Source of the DNA: a virus
Length of the DNA: 30,029 bases
Virus record (IMG/VR): IMGVR_UViG_3300030294_000939
Coordinates: 1-30,029 of that record
Direction: 5' to 3' (one strand)
A model generated the notes under the pieces. That model was not told the DNA's origin. It saw only the letters and a list, made by a program, of their open reading frames with translations, and ran no database searches. The position numbers and the translations under genes are program-made. Positions 1-9,786 of this stretch are shown here, piece by piece. Numbering within the stretch: the stretch's first letter is position 1; the number at the start of each line of letters is the position of its first letter.

Positions 1-2
1 GA

Positions 3-2768
3 ACTATAGCATTTGGTAAACCTCTTACTTTTTCTACTTATGATATGAGCGACACTAAGAATGCTAAGACTAACTATAAAAAACGTATCAATGCAATGCG
101 TAGAGCGTCGGATCCAGACAAGAAAGCAGGTGATAGGCTTATTCAAATGTCAACAGATTTAAATAGGCAGGCTGATAGTGTTGTTCATGGCACATTTAAT
201 AAGAAATCAGGAGTCTCTCTGTATTATGGATCTGATACCTATAACTCTGATCAGTCTAAAGCTGAGCGTGAACGTAAAGCTGCTGCAACAAAGGCTGCAA
301 GGGAAAAAGCTAAAGAGAAGAGAGAAAGAGAGCAAGAAGCAAAGCAGAACGCTTCTTACGAGAATAAAAAGAATGAAATTGATTCTAAAGGAAGTACAGA
401 GGATAAGCGTTTCATTGAGGATCAGCAAATAAAGATAAGAGAAGATAAGATCGCTGCGATGAAGGACGGTTCTGATAAAGAGATTGCCCAAATGAAACTT
501 AGTCATCAAAAGGAAATATTAGAATTACAGCGAGAGAAAGAAGATCGTTTAAAGAGTAAGGTCGATGAGGCTAGGCAAGAGTTTACTTCTAATCCTAAGA
601 ACAAAAAGAATGTTTTTGACGCTTCTAAAATTACCTTATCAAAAGATGAAGAGAAGTCTTATGCAGACAGAAATAGTGCTTTATTAGAGAGACAAAAATC
701 AGAAACTATAGAATATTATAGAAAGATACTTGAAAATTATCAGACTTATGCTCAGTCGCGATTAGAGATTACTGAAAAGTTTGAAAAACAACGTAAAGCT
801 TTTGAAAATGCCAGCGCATCAAAGGAGCAACTCGCACAATTGACAAAAGACGAGCAAGACGCTTTGAATGCTGTTGACCAGCAATTTGCTAAGAAGCAGG
901 ATTCTTATAAAACGATGCTGGCAACTATATCGGATATGTCAATTACGCAATTGAAAACAGCTATGAAAATGGCCTCTAAAGCATTGTCTGATTATGCGGC
1001 ATCGCATCCAATTTCAGATACAAACGGTATTTTTACAACAGATTATTCTAACGGTATGCCTACCGAAAAATTGGATGCTAAGAGTAAAGTTGCTCCTAAA
1101 GATACAGATGAAATAGCGAATTTAAGAGCTACAATAGAAACATTACGTCAAAAGCTGAACGAGAAGCAAACAAAAGATGTCATTGATGAAACAAATGGCA
1201 AGGCTGGAAAAAATGTTCTAAAAGATTGGAAGAATCTATCTACGATGCTTGATTCTGTGGATAGAAAAATGGAAAGTTTGGGGAATACTATAGGAGGTAC
1301 AACCGGTGAAGCACTAAAGGCTGCTGCCTCAATTTCAACGTCTGCAATTAGTCTGATTTCAGGCATAACCACGTTAACAGATACTTCGAATATATCTGTG
1401 ACAGAAACAGCAACAGCATCTGAAAAAGCTATAAAAGCAGTAGAAAAAGCCTCTATTATTTTAGCTATAGTCTCTGCTGCATTGGAGTTAATACAAAAAA
1501 TAAAAAGTATTTTTTCGACTGATCAATCCAAGGAATATGAGTTGAAATTTGAACAGGAAAAATTACAATTAGCCCAAGACTATAATAAAGCTTTGGTTGA
1601 ACAAATAGCTTTGGAAGATAAGATATTTGATACAGATAAAATAAAGGATGCTATAAAGTATTCGGATGCTTATAAAAAAGCAGTAGAGGGATATCAAAAG
1701 GTTTATGATGAAACCTATACAAAGAGAAAGAAAAGCCATGGGCTTTTGGATAAACTGGCACAAGTTGATTCATTAGGATTTTATGGAGGAAAGAGCAATA
1801 CTTATACTGTAAAAGCTCGTGAAGATATGCAGGTTCAAACGAGTAAAGGTAATTTTTGGAAGCATAGTAAGTATGAGAATTTGGAGCAATGGCTTAAGGA
1901 GAATGGTTATGGCCAATTATTTAATAATGATGGTAGCCTCAACTTAGATTTAGCAAAGTCAGTCTCTAGTATGAGTAGCTTAACGGATCAGACAAAAAAA
2001 TATTTAGATCAATTGATTTCAGCTCAAGAAGAAGTTGATAAAATGAATGATGAAATTGATGATTATATCAATAATGAGTTTGGTTCATTATCTGATGATT
2101 TGATGAATTCATTAGTTGATTCTATTGAAAACGGCACAGATGCATGGACTGAATTTGAAAAGGCCGGAGATGATGTTATCGGTAACTTGGGTAAAGAGAT
2201 TGCTTATACACTTTTCTATGCAGACCAATTTAATGCATTCAAAGACAAAATCAAAACGATACTTAAAAGTGAAGTAAAAGGAGAATCAGATAAAGATCGT
2301 GAAAAGCGCATAGCTGAAGAAGAGGAAAAGGCCATAGAAAACTTCTTTGGTACATTAAAAGATTCCGCAGCTGCTGGGACGAATTTTATGAAGCAATATC
2401 AAAAGGATGCAAAAGCTAACGGCTATGATGTTTATTCAGATACTGATACAAAAAGTGGTTCAACGGGTAAGTTAGAAGCAGCTCTAACTGAAGGAACAGC
2501 CAGTGAGGTGTTGGGTGTTATGAATATGTCTGCCCTTGATGTTCGTATGTTGAAGGATTTAGAGGTCTCTCACTTTAAAGACTATGGTACGGAAATGAAT
2601 TATATCGCTTCGATGCTGGATCAAACTGTACAAATTAATGCAAACACTTATCGGACAGCAAATAATACTGATGGACTTATCAAAAAGCTAGATGAAGGCT
2701 TTTCGGGAATGAGTGATAGGATGGACCAGGTAGTTAAGAATACAAAAGGATATACAGGAAGGGGATAA
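3..2768 (+). CDS. Phage tail tape-measure-like protein (5' end outside window)
   Basis: The reading frame is open from the first complete codon of the window (ACT at position 3) through the ATG at 45 with no stop, so that ATG is probably internal and the true start lies upstream. About 920 residues are visible. The first 400 are very rich in Lys, Glu, Gln and Arg and look like long coiled coils. A mid-protein stretch is Ala/Ser/Ile-rich and hydrophobic, as in the membrane-inserting part of tape-measure proteins, and mixed helical sequence follows. Its place directly before a distal tail protein and a tail hub protein supports a tape-measure role: setting tail length and helping DNA cross the envelope. 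No peptidase motif was seen. The tape-measure call rests on composition, length and neighbours rather than on a signature motif. Confidence 0.75.
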   Translation, partial: TIAFGKPLTFSTYDMSDTKNAKTNYKKRINAMRRASDPDKKAGDRLIQMSTDLNRQADSVVHGTFNKKSGVSLYYGSDTYNSDQSKAERERKAAATKAAREKAKEKREREQEAKQNASYENKKNEIDSKGSTEDKRFIEDQQIKIREDKIAAMKDGSDKEIAQMKLSHQKEILELQREKEDRLKSKVDEARQEFTSNPKNKKNVFDASKITLSKDEEKSYADRNSALLERQKSETIEYYRKILENYQTYAQSRLEITEKFEKQRKAFENASASKEQLAQLTKDEQDALNAVDQQFAKKQDSYKTMLATISDMSITQLKTAMKMASKALSDYAASHPISDTNGIFTTDYSNGMPTEKLDAKSKVAPKDTDEIANLRATIETLRQKLNEKQTKDVIDETNGKAGKNVLKDWKNLSTMLDSVDRKMESLGNTIGGTTGEALKAAASISTSAISLISGITTLTDTSNISVTETATASEKAIKAVEKASIILAIVSAALELIQKIKSIFSTDQSKEYELKFEQEKLQLAQDYNKALVEQIALEDKIFDTDKIKDAIKYSDAYKKAVEGYQKVYDETYTKRKKSHGLLDKLAQVDSLGFYGGKSNTYTVKAREDMQVQTSKGNFWKHSKYENLEQWLKENGYGQLFNNDGSLNLDLAKSVSSMSSLTDQTKKYLDQLISAQEEVDKMNDEIDDYINNEFGSLSDDLMNSLVDSIENGTDAWTEFEKAGDDVIGNLGKEIAYTLFYADQFNAFKDKIKTILKSEVKGESDKDREKRIAEEEEKAIENFFGTLKDSAAAGTNFMKQYQKDAKANGYDVYSDTDTKSGSTGKLEAALTEGTASEVLGVMNMSALDVRMLKDLEVSHFKDYGTEMNYIASMLDQTVQINANTYRTANNTDGLIKKLDEGFSGMSDRMDQVVKNTKGYTGRG

Positions 2769-2770
2769 GC

Positions 2771-3544
2771 ATGTATAAGATTGATGGAAAAGATTTATCC
2801 GAATATGGAGCCATACCATCAAAGAGTGATGGAATGACTGCATTAAGTGGAGTTATGTCGTTACCGAAGCGTACCGGGACAACGGAATATGATTGGGGAA
2901 CATCTATTGAACCGTTTGTTGATGCTGAAGACATAGAATTAGATGGACGTAAGCTAACTTTGTGTGTTACAATCAAAGCGGATGATACAGAGTTATTATC
3001 CAAGATAGAGGCATTCAAAAACGCATGTATTTCATGTACCTCACTAACAAATGATTTTGGAACATTTCAAGTCATTCAAAAGTATGAAATAACCGTAACC
3101 AAATATGTAGGTGTTGCTCTTATAACAGTACCATTTTGGGAGCAGAATTATGTAGTAGCGACTAATGATATTAAGCCAAGTAATTCCGGTTCTTACATGC
3201 TTGATGAATATGACTTGTTTAAAGACTTCGGCATATCAATGTCGTCTTCCAATGGAATAAACAACACCTCGGAGCGCATTGATGTAAGCACCACTCTTCC
3301 ATATATGGCAACGGCATATCGTTCGGCAATGGATTTATCATTGACTTGTAAGATGTTTGGTGAATCACTTGCAGACTTGTATCAAAAGATTACAAAATTT
3401 GAAGCTCTTTGTATCTCTCCGGGGACGCATCAGATAAAATGCAAAAACACTTCCCGAACTATATATTTTAAAGATGGAATAGATGTAAAGGTTGAGGCCA
3501 ATACCGTCCTTTCTTTTGATTTAAAATGTAGAGTTATTCAATGA
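2771..3544 (+). CDS. Distal tail protein-like (Dit-like) structural protein
   Basis: This 257-residue protein starts 2 bp after the tape-measure stop and ends in an ATGA overlap with the tail hub gene. The order tape measure, distal tail protein, hub/fibre is the conserved one in siphophages, and this position is the main basis for the call. The N-terminus (MYKIDGKDLSEYGAIPSKSD) resembles the start of phage distal tail proteins, which form the hexameric ring joining tail tube to baseplate. The sequence is mostly predicted beta strand, with Thr/Val-rich alternating stretches and few charged runs. There is no signal peptide or membrane segment. It could also be another small baseplate ring protein. 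Confidence 0.65.
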   Translation: MYKIDGKDLSEYGAIPSKSDGMTALSGVMSLPKRTGTTEYDWGTSIEPFVDAEDIELDGRKLTLCVTIKADDTELLSKIEAFKNACISCTSLTNDFGTFQVIQKYEITVTKYVGVALITVPFWEQNYVVATNDIKPSNSGSYMLDEYDLFKDFGISMSSSNGINNTSERIDVSTTLPYMATAYRSAMDLSLTCKMFGESLADLYQKITKFEALCISPGTHQIKCKNTSRTIYFKDGIDVKVEANTVLSFDLKCRVIQ

Positions 3545-6500
3545 AGACAATAGATATACTAAGAATGGTTGATGGTGTGGAACAGGTTGTTTATACTGTT
3601 TCCACAAAAGATTCGTCACTTGATCAAGAGTTGATGAAAAAGGATGAGGTTTCTATTGAAGTAACCATAGAGGAACCGATGTATCTAAAGGAAAAGGATT
3701 ATGTTGTTATCGACAATATCCAATATAGAATAAACCGTGATCCTGAAAGCAAACTCTCATCAAGTAAGAAAAATGGATATACTATTACTCTCGAATCTCC
3801 AATATATACCCTCATAGACAAATTTCTATGTGATAAACTAACGGGTAATACAACTATCACCTTAACAGGTAAATTAAAAGACTTCTTGGAGCTCCTTGTC
3901 TGGAATGTAAACTACGATAAAGACAGTAACCCTCTTGGTGTTGATACCGGATGGACTGTAGGATTGTGCCCGGATACGGATTATATGAATATAACGTTCA
4001 CGACAACAAAATGTCGTGATGCCTTGGATACATTGGCCAATAAATTCGGATTGGAGTATTATGTTACCGGTAAGGCCATTAGCTATGTAAAGAACATAGA
4101 GAATGCGACAGGATTGGTATTCACGCAAGGGCAGGGGAACGGGCTTTATGATATAGAAAAAAGTAACATTGACAGCAACGATTTAATCACAAGAGTTTAT
4201 CCGAAGGGTGGCACAGAGAATGTTATTCCCGGTGAAGGTGATTCAGATGGAAGATTGATATTGCCTGAAAAGTATTTGGAGAATTTCAGTGAAAGTAAAA
4301 GAGTTGTTGAGGCTGTTGTTCAGTTTGATAATATACACCCTACTTTTACCGGTACTGTTGGAACGCTAAGTGGTACAAACAATAAGTCTTTTACCAGCTC
4401 GGAGATGGACTTTGATCTTAATGATGTTGCCTATGGTGATGGAAGCGAACGTATCAATTTCCTCACCGGTGATTTGATGGGCAAAAGCTTTGAGTTTAAT
4501 TGGTCCAGCAGTGAAAAGAAAATAACGCTGGTATCGCAAGAAGATACCTTGGCCGCTATTGACACTACGACAGGAAAACGTCCGACTATACCTTCTTCAT
4601 CTAAGTATTTGCGTGGTGGTGAGAAGTTCAATTTTACCGGTATTAAACTTGGTCAGACATACAAGACGGATGCAATAAATAAACTTCGCGATAAAGCTAC
4701 AGATTGGTTGGCATACTATTGTCGTAAACGTGTAAAATTCGTATTGAATGTTGACTATAGATATTTAAGGGAAAAGAATATTGCTCTTCATTGTGGTGAC
4801 TTGGTTACGGTAAAGGCTCCTACACATAGCATTGATATGCTAATCCGGATTATAAAGATTGAGAGAAATTTATATACCGGGAAAGTTTCATGCACTGTTT
4901 CAAACTATTTAGATGAAAGATGGGAGAAACGTATTGAGGATCAGGTAACGGAAATAAAGTCAACGATTGAAACGTCCAATGGTGGTAAATGGGGAGCAAC
5001 AAGCGTTACCATTTTAACTAGAGATGATACTCGGACTCCAACAGATGACAATCTTTTATCTTCTGCACGTTCTTATGAGGACTTTGTATCTAAAAAGGAT
5101 GATGATTCAGTCGGAGGGTTCATCACGTTTGTGAAAGGGCTATGTTCAAAGATTTTATCTACATTTGAAAAAGGGATAAAGGTTCTTGGAGGCATTATAA
5201 CCGATACTTTAGATGTATCTGATAAAGCGACTACAAAAAGCCTCTCAGTGAGTGATCAGGCAATTATTGACAAAATAGTTTCCTCTATATTTAGCTCTGG
5301 TCAACTCGGATCAGGATTTACCCTTTACGCAAAAGATGGTAAATCATACATGGAGGTTGATGAGTTGCTCGTGCGTGTAAAGGCTATTTTCACCTCTCTT
5401 GAAGTCCGCAAATTAAGTTATGTAGGTGATAACTTGTTGATGTCTTCTGCCGGCTGTAAGATTGGCAAGGTCGAGGAAACAGATACCACATACAAATGTT
5501 ACTTTCTAGCAGATGATGGTACAACCGCGACAACTAATGATTTTGTTGTAGGTGACCAAGCACGTTGTCAAACTTTCAACATCAAAGCAGGAAAATATAT
5601 CAATGTTTCAAATAAATACTATTGGCGATTGGTTACAGCTGTCGGAGATGATTACATTGAGTTGAGTAAAACAGATTGTGACACAAATTCAGATGTGCCG
5701 GCTGCTGGTGATGCCCTGATACAATTAGGTAACCGCACAGACACATCACGGCAGAATGCAATGATGTTCGTTGTTACAGGCGAGAATGCACCTGCATTCA
5801 TTCAATACAAAAGCATTAGCTCTTATTCTTTGTCCGGGAAAGATCAAACAGTGATATCCCCTTCAGGAAATAAGTTCACAGGTTCATTTAATCTTTCAAC
5901 CGGTGGCTCTGTTTTGGATTATGCCGATAATGCTGCGAATCAAGCTAAAAAAGATGCTCAAGGCTATGCTAATTCTGCTCTAGCTGGTGCAAAGCAATAC
6001 GCAGATGCGCAAATAAAGGTTCAATCGGATTCTATTACAGAAGCTGTTGGAAAGGTTGATACATTCAATGGGCGAATGAATACGGCAGAGGAGAAGCTTA
6101 CTCCAACCGCAATCAATCTAGCTGTAAAAAGTCAGACAGAGGCGATTGCTGCCACTGCTGCAAATTCAATAGGTAAGTTTTATGTTCGAGGTTCAGGTCT
6201 GAATCATAATATTGTGCCATCTGTACAGCTTAACGGAGTGGAATATGTGAGTTCATATGGACGTGGTCATACTCTTATTACAATCAACAGATCCAATTTA
6301 TCTAAAGTTGAGTTGATCAATTACGATACATACGGCAGTAGTACTTATTGTGATAATCTTGCGGCTAAACTTAATAGTTTATCGAGTGATGTTATAATAG
6401 TACTTGTGTCGTACGATGCATGCAGTATCGATAGTAGTTTAGCGGATGCTTTAAAGAATTGTGGAGGATCCGGCAAAACATTTGGTGCAGATAGAATTCC

Positions 6501-7743
6501 ATATGTGTTTATTGGAATTCAAGGAATTGGTGCAGGCAATGGCATTGAGGTTATATGTGGCAATGGAACAGCTGATCCTTATGCAGAATATTCGACAATT
6601 ATAACAGGAGGTATACCTCAAGGTGTTATGGGGGCAAATTGCGCTTTGAATCGAATGTTATCTTCATTTACTATTGATACTTCAGGTATCAGCCTATTAG
6701 GCAAGAAGATATCTCTTGCCGGAGTCGTCACATTCAATTCACTAGACGGTGATTCACAAAACCGTATTATCAATGCTGCGAATACAGCTAATAATGCACA
6801 AAGTACAGCCAATACAGCAAATGACAAGGCTGGTGCAGCTCAAAGCAATTTAGATACACTTAATGGTAGATTAAGAGGCTTGGCTTTTACAGATAAAGCA
6901 CTCGATGCAATGAGGAATGAAGGAATAATTGCCGGTGCTTATATGAATATGGCATACCTTGATGTGAAGACGATTGTAGCTAATGGCATCAATGCACAAA
7001 CCATTGATGCAAATAATGCAACATTCAAAAATCTTAATGTTGAAAATGCCACATTAAAGAATGTACAAATATCAGGCTCTATAAGAAGTCCGTTTTTATG
7101 GGTTGATGGAAATAATGTACCAGCAGGTGGGTATACATTAACCAATAACATAGCCCTACAAGGTACAAATATGACTATAACTAGTTCCTTGGATAAAGTA
7201 GGCAAACGAGTTACTGTTTCGTCTGTAAGGTACCCTAATGGCAACTATATTGATGGCATTTATACAATTAAGGCAAGTGATGGCTCACCCTTTTATGAAG
7301 ATGGCATTACCAAATCACAAATTACGATATCGCGTGAAATAGTTGAACTCTTAGGATATGGAACTGAGACACAATTCTTTGGATGGATCGTATTAAATCG
7401 TAGGAATGTCTATACCGCTCATAAGTACGGCTATCAGCATTTAGTCATGTATGAGGGGTATGTGAATGATGATGGCAGTATGTATAAGTATAAAAGCTTT
7501 GATGGGCAAGCTGTATCATCAATTCAGACAGGGGATGGCTATTATAGAGTGACCATACCAAGCACTCCGGTAAACGAATATCTTGTTTTGATGGGTAACT
7601 GTTCTCAGATATCAGGAGCAGGAAGATACGCTTCCGTGTATAACAGGCAGCCTACTTATTTTGAAGTATATACCGGTGATGACTCTACGTCCAACACGGG
7701 ACCGTTCTATTTTCAAGTGATCAGTACAGCTGATTGGGTATAA
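3541..7743 (+). CDS. Tail hub / receptor-binding protein with GG (FAM3/ILEI-like) domain
   Basis: This 1400-residue protein overlaps the preceding stop by ATGA. Residues 1 to about 465 look like the tail-associated hub (gp27/Tal-like) fold: beta-rich, ending in a segment on translation of position-dependent chemistry followed by a coiled 'DERWEKRIEDQVTEIKSTIE' linker. Residues 480-560 carry the 'SKKDDDSVGGFITFVKGL' type segment seen in Bacteroides phage tail proteins. Residues 790-880 are Ala-rich helical linker. Residues about 880-1005 contain RGHTLITINR, a tyrosine/serine 'YDTYGSS' turn, a Ser-rich 'VSYDACS' strand and a final IGIQGIGAGNGIEV strand, the pattern of the GG domain shared by FAM3/ILEI proteins and phage tail proteins. 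Residues about 1140-1180 repeat short I/L/N-rich turns like a beta helix, then a unique C-terminus that may contact the receptor. Confidence 0.7.
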   Translation: MKTIDILRMVDGVEQVVYTVSTKDSSLDQELMKKDEVSIEVTIEEPMYLKEKDYVVIDNIQYRINRDPESKLSSSKKNGYTITLESPIYTLIDKFLCDKLTGNTTITLTGKLKDFLELLVWNVNYDKDSNPLGVDTGWTVGLCPDTDYMNITFTTTKCRDALDTLANKFGLEYYVTGKAISYVKNIENATGLVFTQGQGNGLYDIEKSNIDSNDLITRVYPKGGTENVIPGEGDSDGRLILPEKYLENFSESKRVVEAVVQFDNIHPTFTGTVGTLSGTNNKSFTSSEMDFDLNDVAYGDGSERINFLTGDLMGKSFEFNWSSSEKKITLVSQEDTLAAIDTTTGKRPTIPSSSKYLRGGEKFNFTGIKLGQTYKTDAINKLRDKATDWLAYYCRKRVKFVLNVDYRYLREKNIALHCGDLVTVKAPTHSIDMLIRIIKIERNLYTGKVSCTVSNYLDERWEKRIEDQVTEIKSTIETSNGGKWGATSVTILTRDDTRTPTDDNLLSSARSYEDFVSKKDDDSVGGFITFVKGLCSKILSTFEKGIKVLGGIITDTLDVSDKATTKSLSVSDQAIIDKIVSSIFSSGQLGSGFTLYAKDGKSYMEVDELLVRVKAIFTSLEVRKLSYVGDNLLMSSAGCKIGKVEETDTTYKCYFLADDGTTATTNDFVVGDQARCQTFNIKAGKYINVSNKYYWRLVTAVGDDYIELSKTDCDTNSDVPAAGDALIQLGNRTDTSRQNAMMFVVTGENAPAFIQYKSISSYSLSGKDQTVISPSGNKFTGSFNLSTGGSVLDYADNAANQAKKDAQGYANSALAGAKQYADAQIKVQSDSITEAVGKVDTFNGRMNTAEEKLTPTAINLAVKSQTEAIAATAANSIGKFYVRGSGLNHNIVPSVQLNGVEYVSSYGRGHTLITINRSNLSKVELINYDTYGSSTYCDNLAAKLNSLSSDVIIVLVSYDACSIDSSLADALKNCGGSGKTFGADRIPYVFIGIQGIGAGNGIEVICGNGTADPYAEYSTIITGGIPQGVMGANCALNRMLSSFTIDTSGISLLGKKISLAGVVTFNSLDGDSQNRIINAANTANNAQSTANTANDKAGAAQSNLDTLNGRLRGLAFTDKALDAMRNEGIIAGAYMNMAYLDVKTIVANGINAQTIDANNATFKNLNVENATLKNVQISGSIRSPFLWVDGNNVPAGGYTLTNNIALQGTNMTITSSLDKVGKRVTVSSVRYPNGNYIDGIYTIKASDGSPFYEDGITKSQITISREIVELLGYGTETQFFGWIVLNRRNVYTAHKYGYQHLVMYEGYVNDDGSMYKYKSFDGQAVSSIQTGDGYYRVTIPSTPVNEYLVLMGNCSQISGAGRYASVYNRQPTYFEVYTGDDSTSNTGPFYFQVISTADWV

Positions 7744-7779
7744 AGGATTTATTATTAACAATTTAAAAATACAAACATT

Positions 7780-8115
7780 ATGGATTTAAACATTACAAAA
7801 GTGACAAACAGTAAGAATGCAAATGCCTCACTTAACGGCATTGACTATGCTTTAGAGTATACTGTTGACTTAACAGATTCAAGCAAACCACAGTTGACAT
7901 ACTTGAAAAGTACAATCTCAGATAAAGTAGGAGACACTAAAGTAAATGTTGGAAATATTATTCTCAATTGCGGGAATGTTCGCATTGAGAGTCTTATCTA
8001 CACAAGTAATTTAGCACAGTATTTCATAGATTTTCAGGCAATTCTAAAGAATATCTTAGCGGGTGATGGGGCAACCGAAGGTGCAAATTCAGGAGCAGAT
8101 AACGCAACGAAGTAA
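7780..8115 (+). CDS. Small phage protein of unknown function between tail and lysis genes
   Basis: This 111-residue protein sits 36 bp after the tail hub gene and 22 bp before the holin, on the same strand, so it belongs to the late transcription unit. It has no signal peptide, cysteine cluster or membrane segment. Residues 1-85 alternate hydrophobic and polar residues and look beta-rich; the last 20 residues are Gly/Ala/Asn-rich and probably disordered. The position fits a tail-tip accessory, fibre chaperone or minor tail protein, but nothing in the sequence decides among them. Confidence 0.6.
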   Translation: MDLNITKVTNSKNANASLNGIDYALEYTVDLTDSSKPQLTYLKSTISDKVGDTKVNVGNIILNCGNVRIESLIYTSNLAQYFIDFQAILKNILAGDGATEGANSGADNATK

Positions 8116-8137
8116 TTAACAACAAACACAAAATAAA

Positions 8138-8641
8138 ATGAAAGAATTTAATGTATTATTTATTGCCCTTTTCATATTAGTGGGCTTTCTGTTAACTCCC
8201 TTAATTTTTATCGCCTTGGATTTCTGGTCAGGAGTAAGAAAGGCGAAACAACGAGGCGAGAAAATAACTTCTGACGGTTGGACCAGGACAGTAGCAAAGA
8301 TCGGAAGATATTACAACATGTTATTTGCATTTGTCGTTGTTGATTCCATGCAAATAGCCGGTGTTTGGTATCTTGATACTTACTACGACTATCATGTTCC
8401 AATTTTTCCGTGGTTAACGATGATTGGAGCGTGTATCGTTGCGGCTATTGAGATCAGAAGCATTTTTGAAAAAGCAGAGGATAAAGTTAAGAAACAGGTC
8501 TCTGATGTGAGTTCGCTTGCTGAGAATATAGCAAAGAATATTTCTTCTCCGGCTGAAATAGCGCAGGCAGTTGTCAATTATATGAATACTAACGATTTAA
8601 AAACAACACAAGATGAAGGCAAGTCAACTACTGATCAATAA
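8138..8641 (+). CDS. Phage holin
   Basis: This 167-residue membrane protein has a hydrophobic segment at about residues 6-28, a charged 'FWSGVRKAKQRGE' turn, two further hydrophobic segments around 55-75 and 85-103, then a soluble Lys/Glu-rich helical tail. This matches the phage holin family common in Bacteroidetes phages, in which three membrane segments are followed by a cytoplasmic tail. Holins open the inner membrane at the end of infection so that the endolysin reaches the peptidoglycan. The endolysin gene begins inside its last 29 bases, and a spanin candidate follows, which completes a lysis cassette. The family call is firm; membrane topology was judged by eye. Confidence 0.8.
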   Translation: MKEFNVLFIALFILVGFLLTPLIFIALDFWSGVRKAKQRGEKITSDGWTRTVAKIGRYYNMLFAFVVVDSMQIAGVWYLDTYYDYHVPIFPWLTMIGACIVAAIEIRSIFEKAEDKVKKQVSDVSSLAENIAKNISSPAEIAQAVVNYMNTNDLKTTQDEGKSTTDQ

Positions 8642-9047
8642 ATTAAAAGAGTTTGAGGGCTGCAAATTGGCAGCCTATCAAGATGCTGTCGGTGTATGGA
8701 CTATCGGTATAGGTCATACGGTAGGAGTAAAGAAAGGTCAAAAGATCACTTTACAGCAGGCAGAAGTCCTGTGCAAAGGTGATTTGTTGAAAGTTGAAAC
8801 TTACCTCAATAGTTTGAAGATACCTTTTACTCAAGGTCAGTTTGATGCGTTGTGTGATTTTGCTTTTAATTTTGGTACAGGAGCGTTGGCAGAAAGTACC
8901 TTGTTAAAGAAAATCCGGATTAACATAAATGATAAGACTATTCCTTATCAGTTTACACGTTGGATATATCAAAAGGGCAGTGACAAGCCTGTAAATGGAT
9001 TGGTGACACGTCGTAATTGGGAGGCAATGAGATGGCAACAGAAATGA
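8613..9047 (+). CDS. Endolysin, GH24 (T4/P22-type) lysozyme
   Basis: This 144-residue protein matches the glycoside hydrolase 24 lysozyme family in length and motifs. The N-terminal KEFEGCKLAAYQDAVGV stretch holds the expected catalytic Glu15 and Asp24, and Thr30 lies in VWTIGIGHT, giving the E-D-T triad of phage lysozymes. FDALCDFAFNFG and the C-terminal RRNWEAMRW are also typical of the family. It cleaves the N-acetylmuramic acid to N-acetylglucosamine bond of peptidoglycan. There is no signal peptide, so it needs the holin for release. It overlaps the holin by 29 bp and the spanin candidate by 16 bp, indicating coupled translation. No key residue is missing. Confidence 0.93.
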   Translation: MKASQLLINKLKEFEGCKLAAYQDAVGVWTIGIGHTVGVKKGQKITLQQAEVLCKGDLLKVETYLNSLKIPFTQGQFDALCDFAFNFGTGALAESTLLKKIRININDKTIPYQFTRWIYQKGSDKPVNGLVTRRNWEAMRWQQK

Positions 9048-9571
9048 AATCAAAAAGTTACTTTACACTATTGATAGCAGTCTTATTGGCTGCTATCATC
9101 CTTTGCTTTTGCTCCTGTGGATCTAGTAAGCATATCACGAAAGAAAGCCTCAGCACGCAATCTGATTCGATCTACATGCATCATGATTCTACAGCTGTTC
9201 AAGTTGTCTCTAAAAAGATCGAAACCGACACCGGCACTGAAGAAGTGGAAACAACGACAACCACATACGATACGAAGACTACGGATAAAGATGGAACGCA
9301 CCCCGTTCTTTCTAGGACAACATCGACATCTAAGAAAGGGATTAAAAAGAACAAGGAAGAAGCGACATCGCAAGCTAAGCAAACAGTAAATAAGGATAGT
9401 GCTAAGGCTAATAAGAAGTCAGATCATAAAAAGGAAGTGAATAAAGCTAAGACCGAGACAACTGTACCGAAGCAGATATCTCATCTTGTTTGGTCTATAA
9501 TTGTTCTTATTATTATTTTCATTGGCTGGAAGTTTAGGGAAAAAATAAAGTTGCTCTTCCAAAAGAAATAA
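9032..9571 (+). CDS. Candidate unimolecular spanin (outer-membrane lipoprotein with C-terminal membrane anchor)
   Basis: This 179-residue protein starts at ATG 9032, 7 nt after a GGGAGG sequence at 9019-9024; in-frame ATG 9044 and TTG 9017 are alternatives. Residues 10-28 are strongly hydrophobic and end in CFCSC-GSSK, a lipoprotein-type cleavage site with Cys29 as the likely lipidated residue. The next 110 residues are polar, rich in Thr, Ser, Lys and Glu. Residues about 150-172 form a second hydrophobic helix followed by a basic tail. An N-terminal lipid anchor plus C-terminal inner-membrane helix is the layout of u-spanins such as T1 gp11, which fuse inner and outer membranes in the last lysis step. 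It follows the holin and endolysin directly. No acidic surface-export signal follows the cysteine. Confidence 0.6.
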   Translation: MATEMKSKSYFTLLIAVLLAAIILCFCSCGSSKHITKESLSTQSDSIYMHHDSTAVQVVSKKIETDTGTEEVETTTTTYDTKTTDKDGTHPVLSRTTSTSKKGIKKNKEEATSQAKQTVNKDSAKANKKSDHKKEVNKAKTETTVPKQISHLVWSIIVLIIIFIGWKFREKIKLLFQKK

Positions 9572-9616
9572 GTGTTTTTACACTGTAGAAGTTATGCTTT
9601 CTTGAGAGAAGGCTTG

Positions 9617-9653
9617 CCCCGGGTTCTGAAAAGAATTCGGGGATTTCTTTTTG
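9617..9653 (+). terminator. Intrinsic terminator closing the late/lysis operon
   Basis: An 11-bp stem (CCCCGGGTTCT paired with AGAATTCGGGG, two G-T pairs) closes a GAAA loop at 9617-9642 and is followed by the T-rich run ATTTCTTTTTG. It lies 46 bp after the spanin stop and before the accessory genes, so it probably ends late transcription. Confidence 0.9.
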
Positions 9654-9786
9654 TTAAAAATGAAATATTAATTGCTTTTGTGAAAATGTTAATATTACTT
9701 TGTAATAAGCATGAAAATATAAGTTATGGATAATGACATATTTTCAAGAGTTCGCAGGTCCTATGTTTGACTATTTGAGAAATTTA

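Noticed and set aside
45-2768. ATG at 45 as the start of the tape-measure gene
   Set aside because: The frame is open upstream to the window edge, so this ATG is most likely internal.
9083-9389. Overlapping frames within the spanin gene as an embedded second spanin
   Set aside because: The alternative plus-strand product is highly basic without a signal or lipobox; the main frame already has both membrane anchors.
9677-9702. TTTG and TTACTTTG as a promoter for the HNH-like gene
   Set aside because: The spacer is only 14 bp, shorter than usual for Bacteroidetes promoters, and the box is over 150 bp from the start codon.
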